From contig CAYSAI010000004.1 of NCBI GenBank assembly GCA_964428975.1, positions 1 to 64,000 on the forward strand: a DNA stretch of 64,000 bases. The letters are read 5' to 3'. Of the stretch, positions 34,301-41,898 are shown one piece after another. How positions within the stretch are numbered: position 1 is the stretch's first letter; each line of letters begins with the position of its first letter. The notes under the pieces were generated by a model that was not told the origin of the DNA, did no database searches, and was given only the letters and a program-made list of their open reading frames with translations. The DNA is from JAGOUA01 sp964428975. Lineage in GTDB: Bacteria > Patescibacteriota > Patescibacteriia > 2-12-FULL-60-25. The translations under genes were made by a program, and so were the position numbers.

Positions 34301-34579
34301 TCAATCGTGGCCGCACGTAGCGTCCTCTGGAAGCGCATCAAGATTCACCACTTCCTTCACCTCTGGAACCATGCTTAAAAGCGTATCTTCGATGCCCGCT
34401 TTGAGGGTCATTTCAGACATAGGACACCCAACGCACGACCCCTGGAGGCGTACGGAAACGATTCCCGTTGCAGGGTCTACGTCAACCAATTCAACATTGC
34501 CTCCATGCATCGCAAGGCCTTGCCTGACGATCGCGAGCACGCCCTCGATCTCCTTCATGAGCTCTTCACGGGTTTTCAT
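34301..34579 (-). CDS. NifU C-terminal-domain (Nfu-type) Fe-S carrier
   Basis: A 92-residue protein with the Nfu fold: GGNVELVDVDPATGIVSVRLQG followed by the cluster-binding CVGC motif (SCVGCPMSEMTLKAGIE). Nfu proteins deliver assembled Fe-S clusters to target enzymes. The start at 34579 fits family length; a longer frame exists upstream but runs through the rpmA promoter. It is divergent from rpmA. Confidence 0.88.
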   Translation of the reverse strand: MKTREELMKEIEGVLAIVRQGLAMHGGNVELVDVDPATGIVSVRLQGSCVGCPMSEMTLKAGIEDTLLSMVPEVKEVVNLDALPEDATCGHD

Positions 34580-34608
34580 GAGAAAGAGCGTACGAAATGA
34601 GCACTCTC

Positions 34609-34638
34609 TTGACAACCTCGTTCGTTTTTCTCTAGAAT
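34609..34638 (+). promoter_or_regulatory. rpmA promoter TTGACA-18-TAGAAT
   Basis: A consensus -35 TTGACA (34609-34614) and a near-consensus -10 TAGAAT (34633-34638), 18 nt apart, predict a leader of about 60 nt. The stretch after the -35 begins like that of the tRNA-Asn promoter at 56950. Confidence 0.8.
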
Positions 34639-34703
34639 TCGCCCATTCCCATTGCAAGGAATAGTCTTTTACGGGTGTGGGTTCACCCAAATAGCAACAT
34701 ACT

Positions 34704-35000
34704 ATGGCAACAAAAATGGCCAAGGGGTCTACTAAAAACGGCCGTGATTCTCACGGTCAACGCCTTGGCGTCAAGAAATACGCGGGAGAATTTGCGAAAG
34801 CGGGAAACATTCTTATGCGACAGCGAGGTACGGTCATCCGTCCAGGTCTCAATGTCCGCAAGGGTTCCGACGATACCCTCTTCGCGATAACGACAGGGGT
34901 TGTGAGCTTCACGAATCGTCGAGTGATTCGTTATACGGGGCATTTCAAGATGGTGAAGTTCGTCCACGTCACGCCGGTCGTTTCTCCAGCGAAGGTCTAA
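34704..35000 (+). CDS. rpmA: 50S ribosomal protein bL27
   Basis: A 98-residue ribosomal protein near the peptidyl-transferase centre. The conserved GSTKNGRDSHGQRLGVK and GNILMRQRGT blocks are present, followed by a longer-than-usual divergent C-terminus. The first residues MATKMAKGSTK suggest either 34704 or the ATG at 34716 as the start. It has no detectable Shine-Dalgarno, but its promoter is one of the strongest in the window. The usual partner rplU (bL21) is not adjacent. Confidence 0.95.
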   Translation: MATKMAKGSTKNGRDSHGQRLGVKKYAGEFAKAGNILMRQRGTVIRPGLNVRKGSDDTLFAITTGVVSFTNRRVIRYTGHFKMVKFVHVTPVVSPAKV

Positions 35001-35045
35001 GAGACACCCGATTCATCCCGCCTCAAGCGGGATTTATCTTTAGGA

Positions 35046-35198
35046 AGGACCTACGCGTTTGGCGATCTTCGAGCGCTTCACCTCTGTCATTCCCGCGAAG
35101 GCGGGAATCCATCCTAGAGTGAATCCGCTCCTATGCCGATACAAGGATAGATTCCTGCCTTCGCAGGAATGACAGAATGATCCAAACGCGTAGGCCCT
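35046..35198. repeat. MITE-like palindromic element with nested repeat
   Basis: The ends are inverted: AGGACCTACGCGTTTGG at the left and CCAAACGCGTAGGCCCT at the right. Inside (35086-35176) is a second inverted pair built on the widespread GTCATTCCCGCGAAGGCGGG-type repeat. The left 39 nt match, in reverse complement, 56222-56260 at 36 of 39 positions. No coding potential is seen. Confidence 0.75.
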
Positions 35199-35273
35199 AA
35201 TCTTGCTTAAAGCGAGGTTTTTTCGTAAGGTGCGTCTGCTCATGAGAGAACATGGGTAGAAAGAAGGAGTTTC

Positions 35274-36269
35274 ATGGAAGCAAAACTTATACCCGTAGAA
35301 CAGGCGCTCGAGGCAGCTCTTCAAGAGGTGTTCGCGCGCCTCATGGAGCGTGTGGAAGATGTATTGCAAGAAGATGGAGCAGAAGTGGAACGTGGTGGGG
35401 TGTTTGGAGATAGGTTTTGTGATGCAGAGCTCGTCGCCGACAAAAAGCTTGGTTTGCACCTTGTGATGGAGATTACCGAACAGGCGGATCTTCGAAAGCT
35501 GGTGCATACCGTGACGGTCGAAGGTCGTCCGGAACCGTTCCTGCTCAATGAGCAAGGGGTGCTTGAAGCGTATGTTGATCCGCTCGACAACTCGCAAGGG
35601 TTTTATGCGCTGATGGGGATGCATCCCCGTGATCGTGCCGGATCAGCCCATCGCTTCGCGTCCGTGATCACGCTCGTCGATCGGATGGAAGAAGGCGTAC
35701 CGCTCTTTGAGCAGGTCGTTGCCGTAGGCGTTCAGCCGCTACACCATCCAAAACTCGATCCGATCATCGCGACTCGAGATTCGATGTGGCCGCCCGAACG
35801 TCGTCTTAAGCAGCACCCCTCTCCGTTCTTATCGAAGAGGCATGGAAAGATGGGTCTCAATCGTACCATCCTTTTCGAGGCGTACTATCCGGAGACGCGT
35901 CGCGTGATTGAACGAGGGTTCTTCGATGTATCGGGGGCGCTTCGTAGCTGGGGATGTGCCGCGCTTGAGATGGCGGCCGTCGCGACGGGAGAGGTGGAAG
36001 CGTTTATCTCGTGCTCGCAGAAGCATCATGAGGCGGGGCTATTTCGCGCGGTGCTCGCGGCAGGTGGGGTGGCCTATTCATGGACCGTTCCCACGCCCAC
36101 CATCGGCCAAGTCTTTCATGGAGGAAGTCATCTCTGTCCGATACCTCTCGTTCAAACGCCCTACGCGTTTGATGCAGCATCGCCCATCCTCCTCGCCTCA
36201 AGTGAGGCGCTCGCCTCGGAATTGTTCGAACGCCTTGCGCGTGGGTACAGCCTATCGCTTTCACGATAA
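35274..36269 (+). CDS. Inositol-monophosphatase-like protein, divergent
   Basis: A 331-residue protein of the IMPase/FBPase superfamily by pattern. VDPLDNSQGF stands where DPLDGT binds metal, an earlier acidic stretch GDRFCDAELVADKKL matches the helix before it, and SWGCAALEMAAVATGEVEAF followed by HHEAGLFRAVLAAGG mirrors the C-terminal signature, normally W D..AG. The metal Asp of that last motif is replaced by His/Glu. A sugar- or inositol-phosphatase role is possible, but the substrate is unknown. Confidence 0.7.
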   Translation: MEAKLIPVEQALEAALQEVFARLMERVEDVLQEDGAEVERGGVFGDRFCDAELVADKKLGLHLVMEITEQADLRKLVHTVTVEGRPEPFLLNEQGVLEAYVDPLDNSQGFYALMGMHPRDRAGSAHRFASVITLVDRMEEGVPLFEQVVAVGVQPLHHPKLDPIIATRDSMWPPERRLKQHPSPFLSKRHGKMGLNRTILFEAYYPETRRVIERGFFDVSGALRSWGCAALEMAAVATGEVEAFISCSQKHHEAGLFRAVLAAGGVAYSWTVPTPTIGQVFHGGSHLCPIPLVQTPYAFDAASPILLASSEALASELFERLARGYSLSLSR

Positions 36270-36271
36270 AG

Positions 36272-36295
36272 AGGACGATGTACGCGTACGTCCTA
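36272..36295. repeat. Short palindromic element
   Basis: AGGACGATGTACGCGTACGTCCT-type palindrome between the convergent IMPase-like and murI genes, overlapping the murI stop. It is related to the elements at 26568 and 45631. Confidence 0.5.
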
Positions 36296-37123
36296 AAGAA
36301 GTTCTTGCCTCGATATGTTATCGGGGTTTTCTATTTCCACTCGTTCTAGACGTGTTTCTTTTCCAAACCAACGCTTGGCCAGCGTGCGATAAAACGGGGT
36401 GATATCTGTCACGAGTAGCAGCCGTTGCCCGTCTTTTGCGAGAGCATATTCGAGCTCTGGATGTGCGAGCAAGACTCGCTGTATCGCCGCAGGTAAAATC
36501 TCATCTTGAGAAAACACGCGCACCGATGTGCCGACCATCTTGCGTACGAGCTGTTTGAGATGAGGATAGTGCGTACATCCAAGAAGAATCGCGTCTACAC
36601 GTTTTTTTATGAGCGGTGCAAGATACGAGGCGAGAATTGGATGAGCAAAACGCACCGCTTGATGCTCAATAAGCGGGACGAGCAGGGGAGCTGCCTTCGA
36701 AAAAATCTTCGCACGAGAACACGCTTTCGTGAGAGGATGAAGAAACGCTTTCGAATCAACGGTCGCTTGTGTGGCAAGAAGGCCTATACGCAAGAAATCA
36801 CCTGTTGCGAGCGCTTCGACCGACGGTTCGATCATGCCAAACAGCTGTACGTGAGGATGTGTTGTACGATAGAACGCTTGCAATACAGGAAGCGCATACG
36901 CCGAAGCGGTGTTGCAAGCAAGAATCACGAGCGAGCACTTGCGACGAATCAGTTCGTCTACACCCTCTTTCGTGAATTCGAGCACGGTCGCTTGCGAGCG
37001 ATTTCCATACGGAACGCGCTTCGTATCACCGAGATAGATGTACGTATACGCAGGAAGACGCTTTGTGAGAGCACGCAGCAAGAGAAGACCACCAAGGCCG
37101 CTATCAAAAACGCCGATATGCAT
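36293..37123 (-). CDS. murI: Glutamate racemase
   Basis: A cofactor-independent racemase supplying D-Glu for peptidoglycan. Signature elements are IGVFDSGLGGLLLL with the catalytic-pair Asp, VILACNTASAY with the first catalytic Cys, and ILLGCTHYPHLKQLV with the second Cys. 276 residues. The start at 37123 gives the family N-terminus MHIGVFDSG and has TATTCT exactly 6 nt upstream. A TTG 12 codons upstream is not used. Confidence 0.96.
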   Translation of the reverse strand: MHIGVFDSGLGGLLLLRALTKRLPAYTYIYLGDTKRVPYGNRSQATVLEFTKEGVDELIRRKCSLVILACNTASAYALPVLQAFYRTTHPHVQLFGMIEPSVEALATGDFLRIGLLATQATVDSKAFLHPLTKACSRAKIFSKAAPLLVPLIEHQAVRFAHPILASYLAPLIKKRVDAILLGCTHYPHLKQLVRKMVGTSVRVFSQDEILPAAIQRVLLAHPELEYALAKDGQRLLLVTDITPFYRTLAKRWFGKETRLERVEIENPDNISRQELL

Positions 37124-37129
37124 ACAGAA

Positions 37130-37135
37130 AGAATA
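37130..37135 (-). promoter_or_regulatory. murI -10 box TATTCT, leaderless spacing
   Basis: On the minus strand, TATTCT is followed by 6 nt and the murI ATG. A weak TTGCGT lies 18 nt upstream. It is divergent from the promoter at 37182. Confidence 0.55.
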
Positions 37136-37181
37136 GCGTGTGCGATGAAGAGGACGCAATTTATGGCATACACGCGCTTTG

Positions 37182-37190
37182 TGTTATGAT
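37182..37190 (+). promoter_or_regulatory. Extended -10 promoter TGT-TATGAT, leaderless spacing
   Basis: TGT-TATGAT (hexamer 37185-37190) ends exactly 6 nt before the ATG at 37197. It drives the mraY operon. Confidence 0.65.
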
Positions 37191-37196
37191 CGCTGT

Positions 37197-37580
37197 ATGC
37201 AGCACGATGTATGGATGATGTCGACTCGGCTGGCTTGGCACAGGCCTTGGTTTCGCGCCCTTTTCCTGCTGTTGCTCGTGTGCGTCGTGCTTGTCAATGG
37301 GGTCTTTCTTATGGGAATTCTGCCCGTAGTACGCGAAACAAAAACGGTCATCTTACATATGAACGTGTATACAGGGATTGACGATATTCGTCCGTGGACG
37401 TGGGTGTTTTTGTGGCCAGCGCTCTGGACGGGATCGGTGCTTGTGGGAGTTGGGGCTGCCTTTACCCTCTTCCAACGTGATATGATGCTTGCGTACGGCG
37501 TACTTCTTTGGCTTGTGGCGTGGTCGTTCCCTTGGGTGATCGGATTTTTCTACCTCCTCACACTTAATCTTTCTTCGTAG
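37197..37580 (+). CDS. Small membrane protein at the head of the mraY operon
   Basis: A 127-residue protein with three transmembrane helices (FRALFLLLLVCVVLVNGVFLM; WVFLWPALWTGSVLVGVGAAF; MLAYGVLLWLVAWSFPWVIGFFYLL). No named family is recognised. It precedes mraY by 6 nt, so it is part of the peptidoglycan/division operon. Its position resembles that of small division or assembly proteins, but function is unassigned. Confidence 0.7.
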   Translation: MQHDVWMMSTRLAWHRPWFRALFLLLLVCVVLVNGVFLMGILPVVRETKTVILHMNVYTGIDDIRPWTWVFLWPALWTGSVLVGVGAAFTLFQRDMMLAYGVLLWLVAWSFPWVIGFFYLLTLNLSS

Positions 37581-37586
37581 CTCCTT

Positions 37587-38630
37587 ATGTCTTCCTCTGT
37601 TGCACAGCCACTCGCGATTATGGCGATTGCCGCCATACTCTCGTGTATTCTCATGCCTGCGCTTATTCGATGGCTGATCGCGAACAAAATGGGAAAAACC
37701 ATTCGTGATGCCGCATCTGCGCCTGTCATGGCGGGCTTTCATCAGGCGAAAGCGGGCACGCCTACCATGGGAGGGATCGTGATTTGGGGCGTGGTCGTTC
37801 TGCTGGCTTGTGGGCTTTGGCTCGGATGTGCGCTCTTTCCTTCGTCTGGTTTGTGTGAACTGTCGTTTTTATCACGCGCGCAAACATGGCTTCCTCTGGG
37901 GCTGCTTGTAGGCGCGGCGCTCATCGGTTTAGTGGACGATTATTGGAATATCCGTCGATGGGGACCGAATGGGGGAGGTCTTCGTGCACGTCACAGGCTT
38001 CTTTCGTATCTGTGTATCGCAGCGATTGGAGCATGGTGGTTTTATACGAAGCTTGGATGGCAACATTTGCACGTGCCGTTCATGGGAACGTTTGAGATAG
38101 GTTGGCTCTACGTGCCATTTTTCTTGCTCACGATGGTGGCGACGTCGCATTCCGTGAATCTCACGGATGGTCTCGATGGCCTCGCTGGCGGCCCGCTTCT
38201 CGCTTCGTTTGGCGTGTTTGCGATCATCGCGTTTTCTCAAGGGAGGACGGATCTCGCGACACTCTGCGCGGCGATCGTGGGAGCGCTCATTGGATTCTTG
38301 TGGTTTAACATTCATCCGGCAAAAGTGTTCATGGGAGATACAGGAGCCATGTCGCTCGGTACGCTCCTCGCGGTTGTCGCGCTTATGACGAATCAGCCGT
38401 TTACGCTCTTGATTATTGGTTTACCATTTGTCATCGAAAGTCTTTCCGTGATTATTCAAGTCGCGAGTAAAAAACTGCGTAACGGCAAACGTGTGTTTTT
38501 AAGCGCGCCGATTCACCATCACTTTCAAGCCGTTGGATGGACAGAGCCGCAGATCGTGATGCGCGCGTGGCTTCTGTCGTTCGTGGTGGCGGGCATTGGT
38601 GGGGTGATCGCCCTTATTGATCGGGTGTAG
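37587..38630 (+). CDS. mraY: Phospho-MurNAc-pentapeptide transferase
   Basis: A 347-residue multi-pass enzyme making lipid I from UDP-MurNAc-pentapeptide and undecaprenyl phosphate. Motifs: AGTPTMGG, the acidic LVDDYWN, the NLTDGLDGLA block, and the lumenal-side VFMGDTGAMSLG and APIHHHFQ motifs with the catalytic histidines. All key residues are present. It is followed 2 nt later by ftsW. Confidence 0.97.
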   Translation: MSSSVAQPLAIMAIAAILSCILMPALIRWLIANKMGKTIRDAASAPVMAGFHQAKAGTPTMGGIVIWGVVVLLACGLWLGCALFPSSGLCELSFLSRAQTWLPLGLLVGAALIGLVDDYWNIRRWGPNGGGLRARHRLLSYLCIAAIGAWWFYTKLGWQHLHVPFMGTFEIGWLYVPFFLLTMVATSHSVNLTDGLDGLAGGPLLASFGVFAIIAFSQGRTDLATLCAAIVGALIGFLWFNIHPAKVFMGDTGAMSLGTLLAVVALMTNQPFTLLIIGLPFVIESLSVIIQVASKKLRNGKRVFLSAPIHHHFQAVGWTEPQIVMRAWLLSFVVAGIGGVIALIDRV

Positions 38631-38632
38631 CC

Positions 38633-39748
38633 ATGGTGTTCTCGCGATTTCGTTCTCTTGATACACACGTCCTTGGTTTTGTGGGCGTGCTGTTGACGTT
38701 CGGTCTCGTCATGCTTCTTTCAGCGACATCTGCCGTATCGGTGCAGCATGGCGGCGACACGTTCTTCTTCGTGAAACGTCAGTTGTTGAACGGAGTGCTT
38801 CCTGGGATGGCGTTATTTCTCGTATTCGGTCTTGTGGATTATCGCGAGTGGAAGCGTTTTGCCTTTGCGGCGTTTTGCCTTTCACTTCTTGCGCTTGCGC
38901 TCGTGTATGTTCCAGGAATTGGTCAGTTGCGCGGTGGTTCAAGAAGCTGGATCGCGCTTGGACCTATCGGATTTCAACCATCAGAGCTCGTGAAACTCAC
39001 CTTCCTTCTCTATCTCTCTGCATGGCTTGCAGCGCGTAAAGGAGCGGAAGCGCACGCGTTTCAAGAAGGGCTTATTCCCTTTTTTGGAGCGATTGCGGGC
39101 GTGATGCTTCTTCTTATATTTCAACCAGATACGGGCTCCATGGCCGTGATTGTGGGTATGGCGCTCGCGCTCTATTTTGTGTCAGGCGCACCTCTTTCGT
39201 TGTTTGCTCTGCTGTGCGCGCTTGGGGCAGGGGTGATTGCGTTTCTTATCCGCGCATCTCCCTATCGCGCGGCGCGTTTCACGACGTTTCTCTATCCTGA
39301 ACTCGATCCGATGGGGAAGGGCTATCACATCAACCAAGCGCTTCTTGCGATCGGTTCTGGCGGATGGTTTGGTGTGGGGTATGGCGAATCAAGACAAAAA
39401 TTTCTCTATCTTCCGGAAGTAGAGTCTGATTCCATTATTGCCGTCGTGGGAGAGGAAATCGGACTCATCGGTATTGCGCTGTTCATGGCGTTTTACGGCG
39501 CTCTCGTGTGGCGTGCGATCAGCATTGCGCGTGAAGCGCGTGATCCGTTTGGGATGTATCTCGCCGTGGGTATCGCGAGTATTCTCATGATCCAGCTCGT
39601 CTTGAACGTTGGTTCGATGACAGGACTCGTACCCATGACGGGCGTTACGCTTCCGTTTCTCTCGCACGGAGGATCAGCTATGACGATCCTCCTTGGGCTC
39701 ATGGGGTTGCTCGCCGGCATTCCGCGTGCGAATCTGCGTCGTGTATGA
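38633..39748 (+). CDS. ftsW: FtsW/RodA-type SEDS glycosyltransferase
   Basis: A 371-residue, about ten-helix SEDS polymerase of lipid II. Signature segments are LLSATSAVSVQHG, RGGSRSWIALGPIGFQPSE with the conserved catalytic-region Trp/Glu, LLIFQPDTGSM, and the C-terminal LPFLSHGGSAM. Position between mraY and murG supports FtsW rather than RodA, though the sequence alone does not decide. It overlaps murG by 4 nt. Confidence 0.93.
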   Translation: MVFSRFRSLDTHVLGFVGVLLTFGLVMLLSATSAVSVQHGGDTFFFVKRQLLNGVLPGMALFLVFGLVDYREWKRFAFAAFCLSLLALALVYVPGIGQLRGGSRSWIALGPIGFQPSELVKLTFLLYLSAWLAARKGAEAHAFQEGLIPFFGAIAGVMLLLIFQPDTGSMAVIVGMALALYFVSGAPLSLFALLCALGAGVIAFLIRASPYRAARFTTFLYPELDPMGKGYHINQALLAIGSGGWFGVGYGESRQKFLYLPEVESDSIIAVVGEEIGLIGIALFMAFYGALVWRAISIAREARDPFGMYLAVGIASILMIQLVLNVGSMTGLVPMTGVTLPFLSHGGSAMTILLGLMGLLAGIPRANLRRV

Positions 39749-40875
39749 CGATCGCTTTCGTAGGAGGAGGAACGCTCGGGCCCGTAACGCCGCTTCTCGC
39801 GGTGTATGCGCAGTTGCGTGCGCATCAGAGTGATGTGGACACGGCATGGGTGTGGTTTGGTACGGAACAGGGTCCAGAGCGCGCGATTCTCGAACGGTAT
39901 CCGATGGAATATGTGTCTATTCCGGTCGCGAAATGGGGGCGTTTTTCTTCCTCATGGAAGAATGTTCTGTTTCCCTTGCAATACGGAAAGGCGCTCTATG
40001 CTGCGTATCGCGCGCTCACACGTTTGAAGCCAGATGTGATCGTGAATGCAGGAGGTTTCACCGCCGTTCCCGTGATTCGCGTTGCTTCGCATCTTGGTAT
40101 TCCGTGCGTTACGCATCAGTTGGATTATTTACCGAGCCTCACGAATCGTTTTGTGGCAGATCGTTGTGTACGCGTGACCACCTCGTTTTCGTATACAAAA
40201 CCTCCTTTTGGCGCGTCTGTGAAAACGGAATGTATTCCAACCCCGACGCGCGTGTCGCTTGAACGTCTTCCTGCACGCGCGCAAGCGCTGCGTGAGCTCG
40301 GTTTTTCTATCGAGCATCCGACGATTCTTGTGTTTGGAGGAGGTACGGGCGCGATGGCGTTGAATGGTATTCTCGAGCGTTCATGGAAGAAGTGGGTCGC
40401 TCGTGGTTGGCAGGTTATCCATCTTACGGGTGTGGGAAAGCAGGGTAGGCACATTGAGCATCCGCAGGTCGTTCAACGAGAGTTTTGCGCGCCAGAAGAC
40501 ATGCCTCGCTTGTATGCTGCGGCAGACGTGGTTGTGTCACGTGCGGGCATGGGCACGCTTTCGGAAGCGTCAGCATTACGAAAACCCCTCGTGCTTCTTC
40601 CTATCGTGCATCCGCATCAAGCGCAAAACGCTCGAGCGGTTGCCGCGGCAGAAGCGGGGCTTGTGCTCGACGAAACATCGCCAGACATTGACATTCTGGT
40701 CGAAAAAGCTATACTGAAGTACCTTCACGACCCCGCATTTTCGAGACTTTCCGTGGATCGATTGGCGCGTCTTGTGCCGACAGATCAAGGGGAAGCGCTC
40801 GCAGGTGTGGTAGAGGGTGTGCTCGCAACAACGAAAGAGGAGGAGGGAGAACATGAATATTCGACTCGTCGATAA
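39745..40875 (+). CDS. murG: UDP-GlcNAc transferase MurG
   Basis: A GT28 enzyme adding GlcNAc to lipid I. The N-terminal glycine loop is VGGGTLGPVTPLLAV. The acceptor domain has NAGGFTAVPV and GIPCVTHQ...PSLTNR. The UDP-GlcNAc domain has FGGGTGAMALN, with SRAGMGTLSEASAL and PHQAQNA. 376 residues, complete. The 3' end overlaps the next small gene by 23 nt. Confidence 0.94.
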   Translation: MTIAFVGGGTLGPVTPLLAVYAQLRAHQSDVDTAWVWFGTEQGPERAILERYPMEYVSIPVAKWGRFSSSWKNVLFPLQYGKALYAAYRALTRLKPDVIVNAGGFTAVPVIRVASHLGIPCVTHQLDYLPSLTNRFVADRCVRVTTSFSYTKPPFGASVKTECIPTPTRVSLERLPARAQALRELGFSIEHPTILVFGGGTGAMALNGILERSWKKWVARGWQVIHLTGVGKQGRHIEHPQVVQREFCAPEDMPRLYAAADVVVSRAGMGTLSEASALRKPLVLLPIVHPHQAQNARAVAAAEAGLVLDETSPDIDILVEKAILKYLHDPAFSRLSVDRLARLVPTDQGEALAGVVEGVLATTKEEEGEHEYSTRR

Positions 40876-41107
40876 AGAGTGGAAGTATTTCGATAGCAAG
40901 GGCGTGTGTATAGGAAACGAAGTCACGTTTCGAGCGAAGGCGCTTGCGGCGTACCATCGCCTGCAAGATTTACATCGTGAACTTCAAGGACTTGGCCTCG
41001 ATTGGCAGGTATTGCAAGAGCTGGATAGGCTCGAGACGCATCTCAGGCGAGAACTCATTCGTGATGCGAAGTGGCTCGAGCCTCAAGCGGGTGAAGAGCA
41101 ACGATGA
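40853..41107 (+). CDS. Small hypothetical protein
   Basis: An 84-residue, largely helical charged protein (LAAYHRLQDLHRELQGLGLDWQ; LDRLETHLRRELIRDAKWLE). The start at 40853 is preceded by GGAGGGAGA, a good ribosome site lying inside the murG end. No family is recognised. It may be translationally coupled to murG and to the following gene. Confidence 0.6.
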   Translation: MNIRLVDKEWKYFDSKGVCIGNEVTFRAKALAAYHRLQDLHRELQGLGLDWQVLQELDRLETHLRRELIRDAKWLEPQAGEEQR

Positions 41108-41133
41108 GCGCACCCTATAAAAAGGAGGCGATC

Positions 41134-41781
41134 ATGAAGACGCCGCCGCTCTATGGTTTGAACTATTGGACGGAATGCCTCGCTCACGTCATGGATGGTC
41201 TCGTGCAAGGACACGGGATACCCTTTCCTGAAGAAGCGTTGCTCTTACGAGACGCGATGACGCGTTTTCGCGAACGTTCCGCTCATGGCGTGGTGAGGGC
41301 AGATGGAACGCCTTGGCTCGAGCCGTCCATTCCTCATGGGCCGTTCGCGCGCTTCTCGCGTGTGGCTATCAAACACGGGAAACACATACAGGCGGCGCTC
41401 CATCCAGCCTACCAGATAAGAAAATGGCTTCCTTTCCGCGATGTTCGTGCCGCGCGCGCCTGCGCTCGAGAAATCGTGTGGCGCCTCGTGCAAGCGTTTG
41501 GAAAGGCTCGGCGAAATGTACGTCTCTCGTCGACGCCCATGCTGACGCAGGAACAAAAAGCGCTTCTTGCGCGCTGCATGTGGGAGGGGGTGTTCGAACC
41601 ATTCTTCTTCCATCTCAAGCGCGCGACCATCGAAATTGACGCGATTCTGCTCGCGAAGCTCCTTCACGGAAGCTCGCTCTCTCATATTGTGGGAGACGAT
41701 GCCCCGACGGACCATCACCGCGCGTACGTCGCCGCGATGTCGAAGAAATCCGATCTGCGACATGCGATCGGTCAAGCGTGA
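41134..41781 (+). CDS. Hypothetical protein
   Basis: A 215-residue soluble, helix-rich, basic protein of unknown family (YWTECLAHVMDGLVQGHGI; ARACAREIVWRLVQAFGKAR; AILLAKLLHGSSLSHIVGDD). An in-frame ATG at 41104 overlaps the previous stop, but AAAAAGGAGG sits just before 41134, which is preferred. It ends the mraY operon and is followed by a strong terminator. Confidence 0.65.
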   Translation: MKTPPLYGLNYWTECLAHVMDGLVQGHGIPFPEEALLLRDAMTRFRERSAHGVVRADGTPWLEPSIPHGPFARFSRVAIKHGKHIQAALHPAYQIRKWLPFRDVRAARACAREIVWRLVQAFGKARRNVRLSSTPMLTQEQKALLARCMWEGVFEPFFFHLKRATIEIDAILLAKLLHGSSLSHIVGDDAPTDHHRAYVAAMSKKSDLRHAIGQA

Positions 41782-41786
41782 GCTGG

Positions 41787-41826
41787 CCCCTGCATCATTC
41801 ATACGATGCGGGGGTGATTTTTTTTA
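41787..41826 (+). terminator. Rho-independent terminator of the mraY operon
   Basis: CCCCTGCATC pairs with GATGCGGGGG (one G-U) around an 8-nt loop, followed by a run of eight T. Confidence 0.85.
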
Positions 41827-41898
41827 GGACTCAGTAATGAGAGATCAAAGAAAACGCCCCGACGTGTCCGTTTTTGGCGGATGTACGTCGGGGCAGGG

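Noticed and set aside
35046..35198. CRISPR repeats or a small RNA gene
   Set aside because: The repeats are inverted, not regularly spaced direct repeats, and no promoter is visible. A palindromic mobile-type element explains them better.
37179..37196. TTG start for the small membrane protein before mraY
   Set aside because: This would place the start codon inside the extended -10 promoter. The ATG at 37197 fits the leaderless spacing seen elsewhere.
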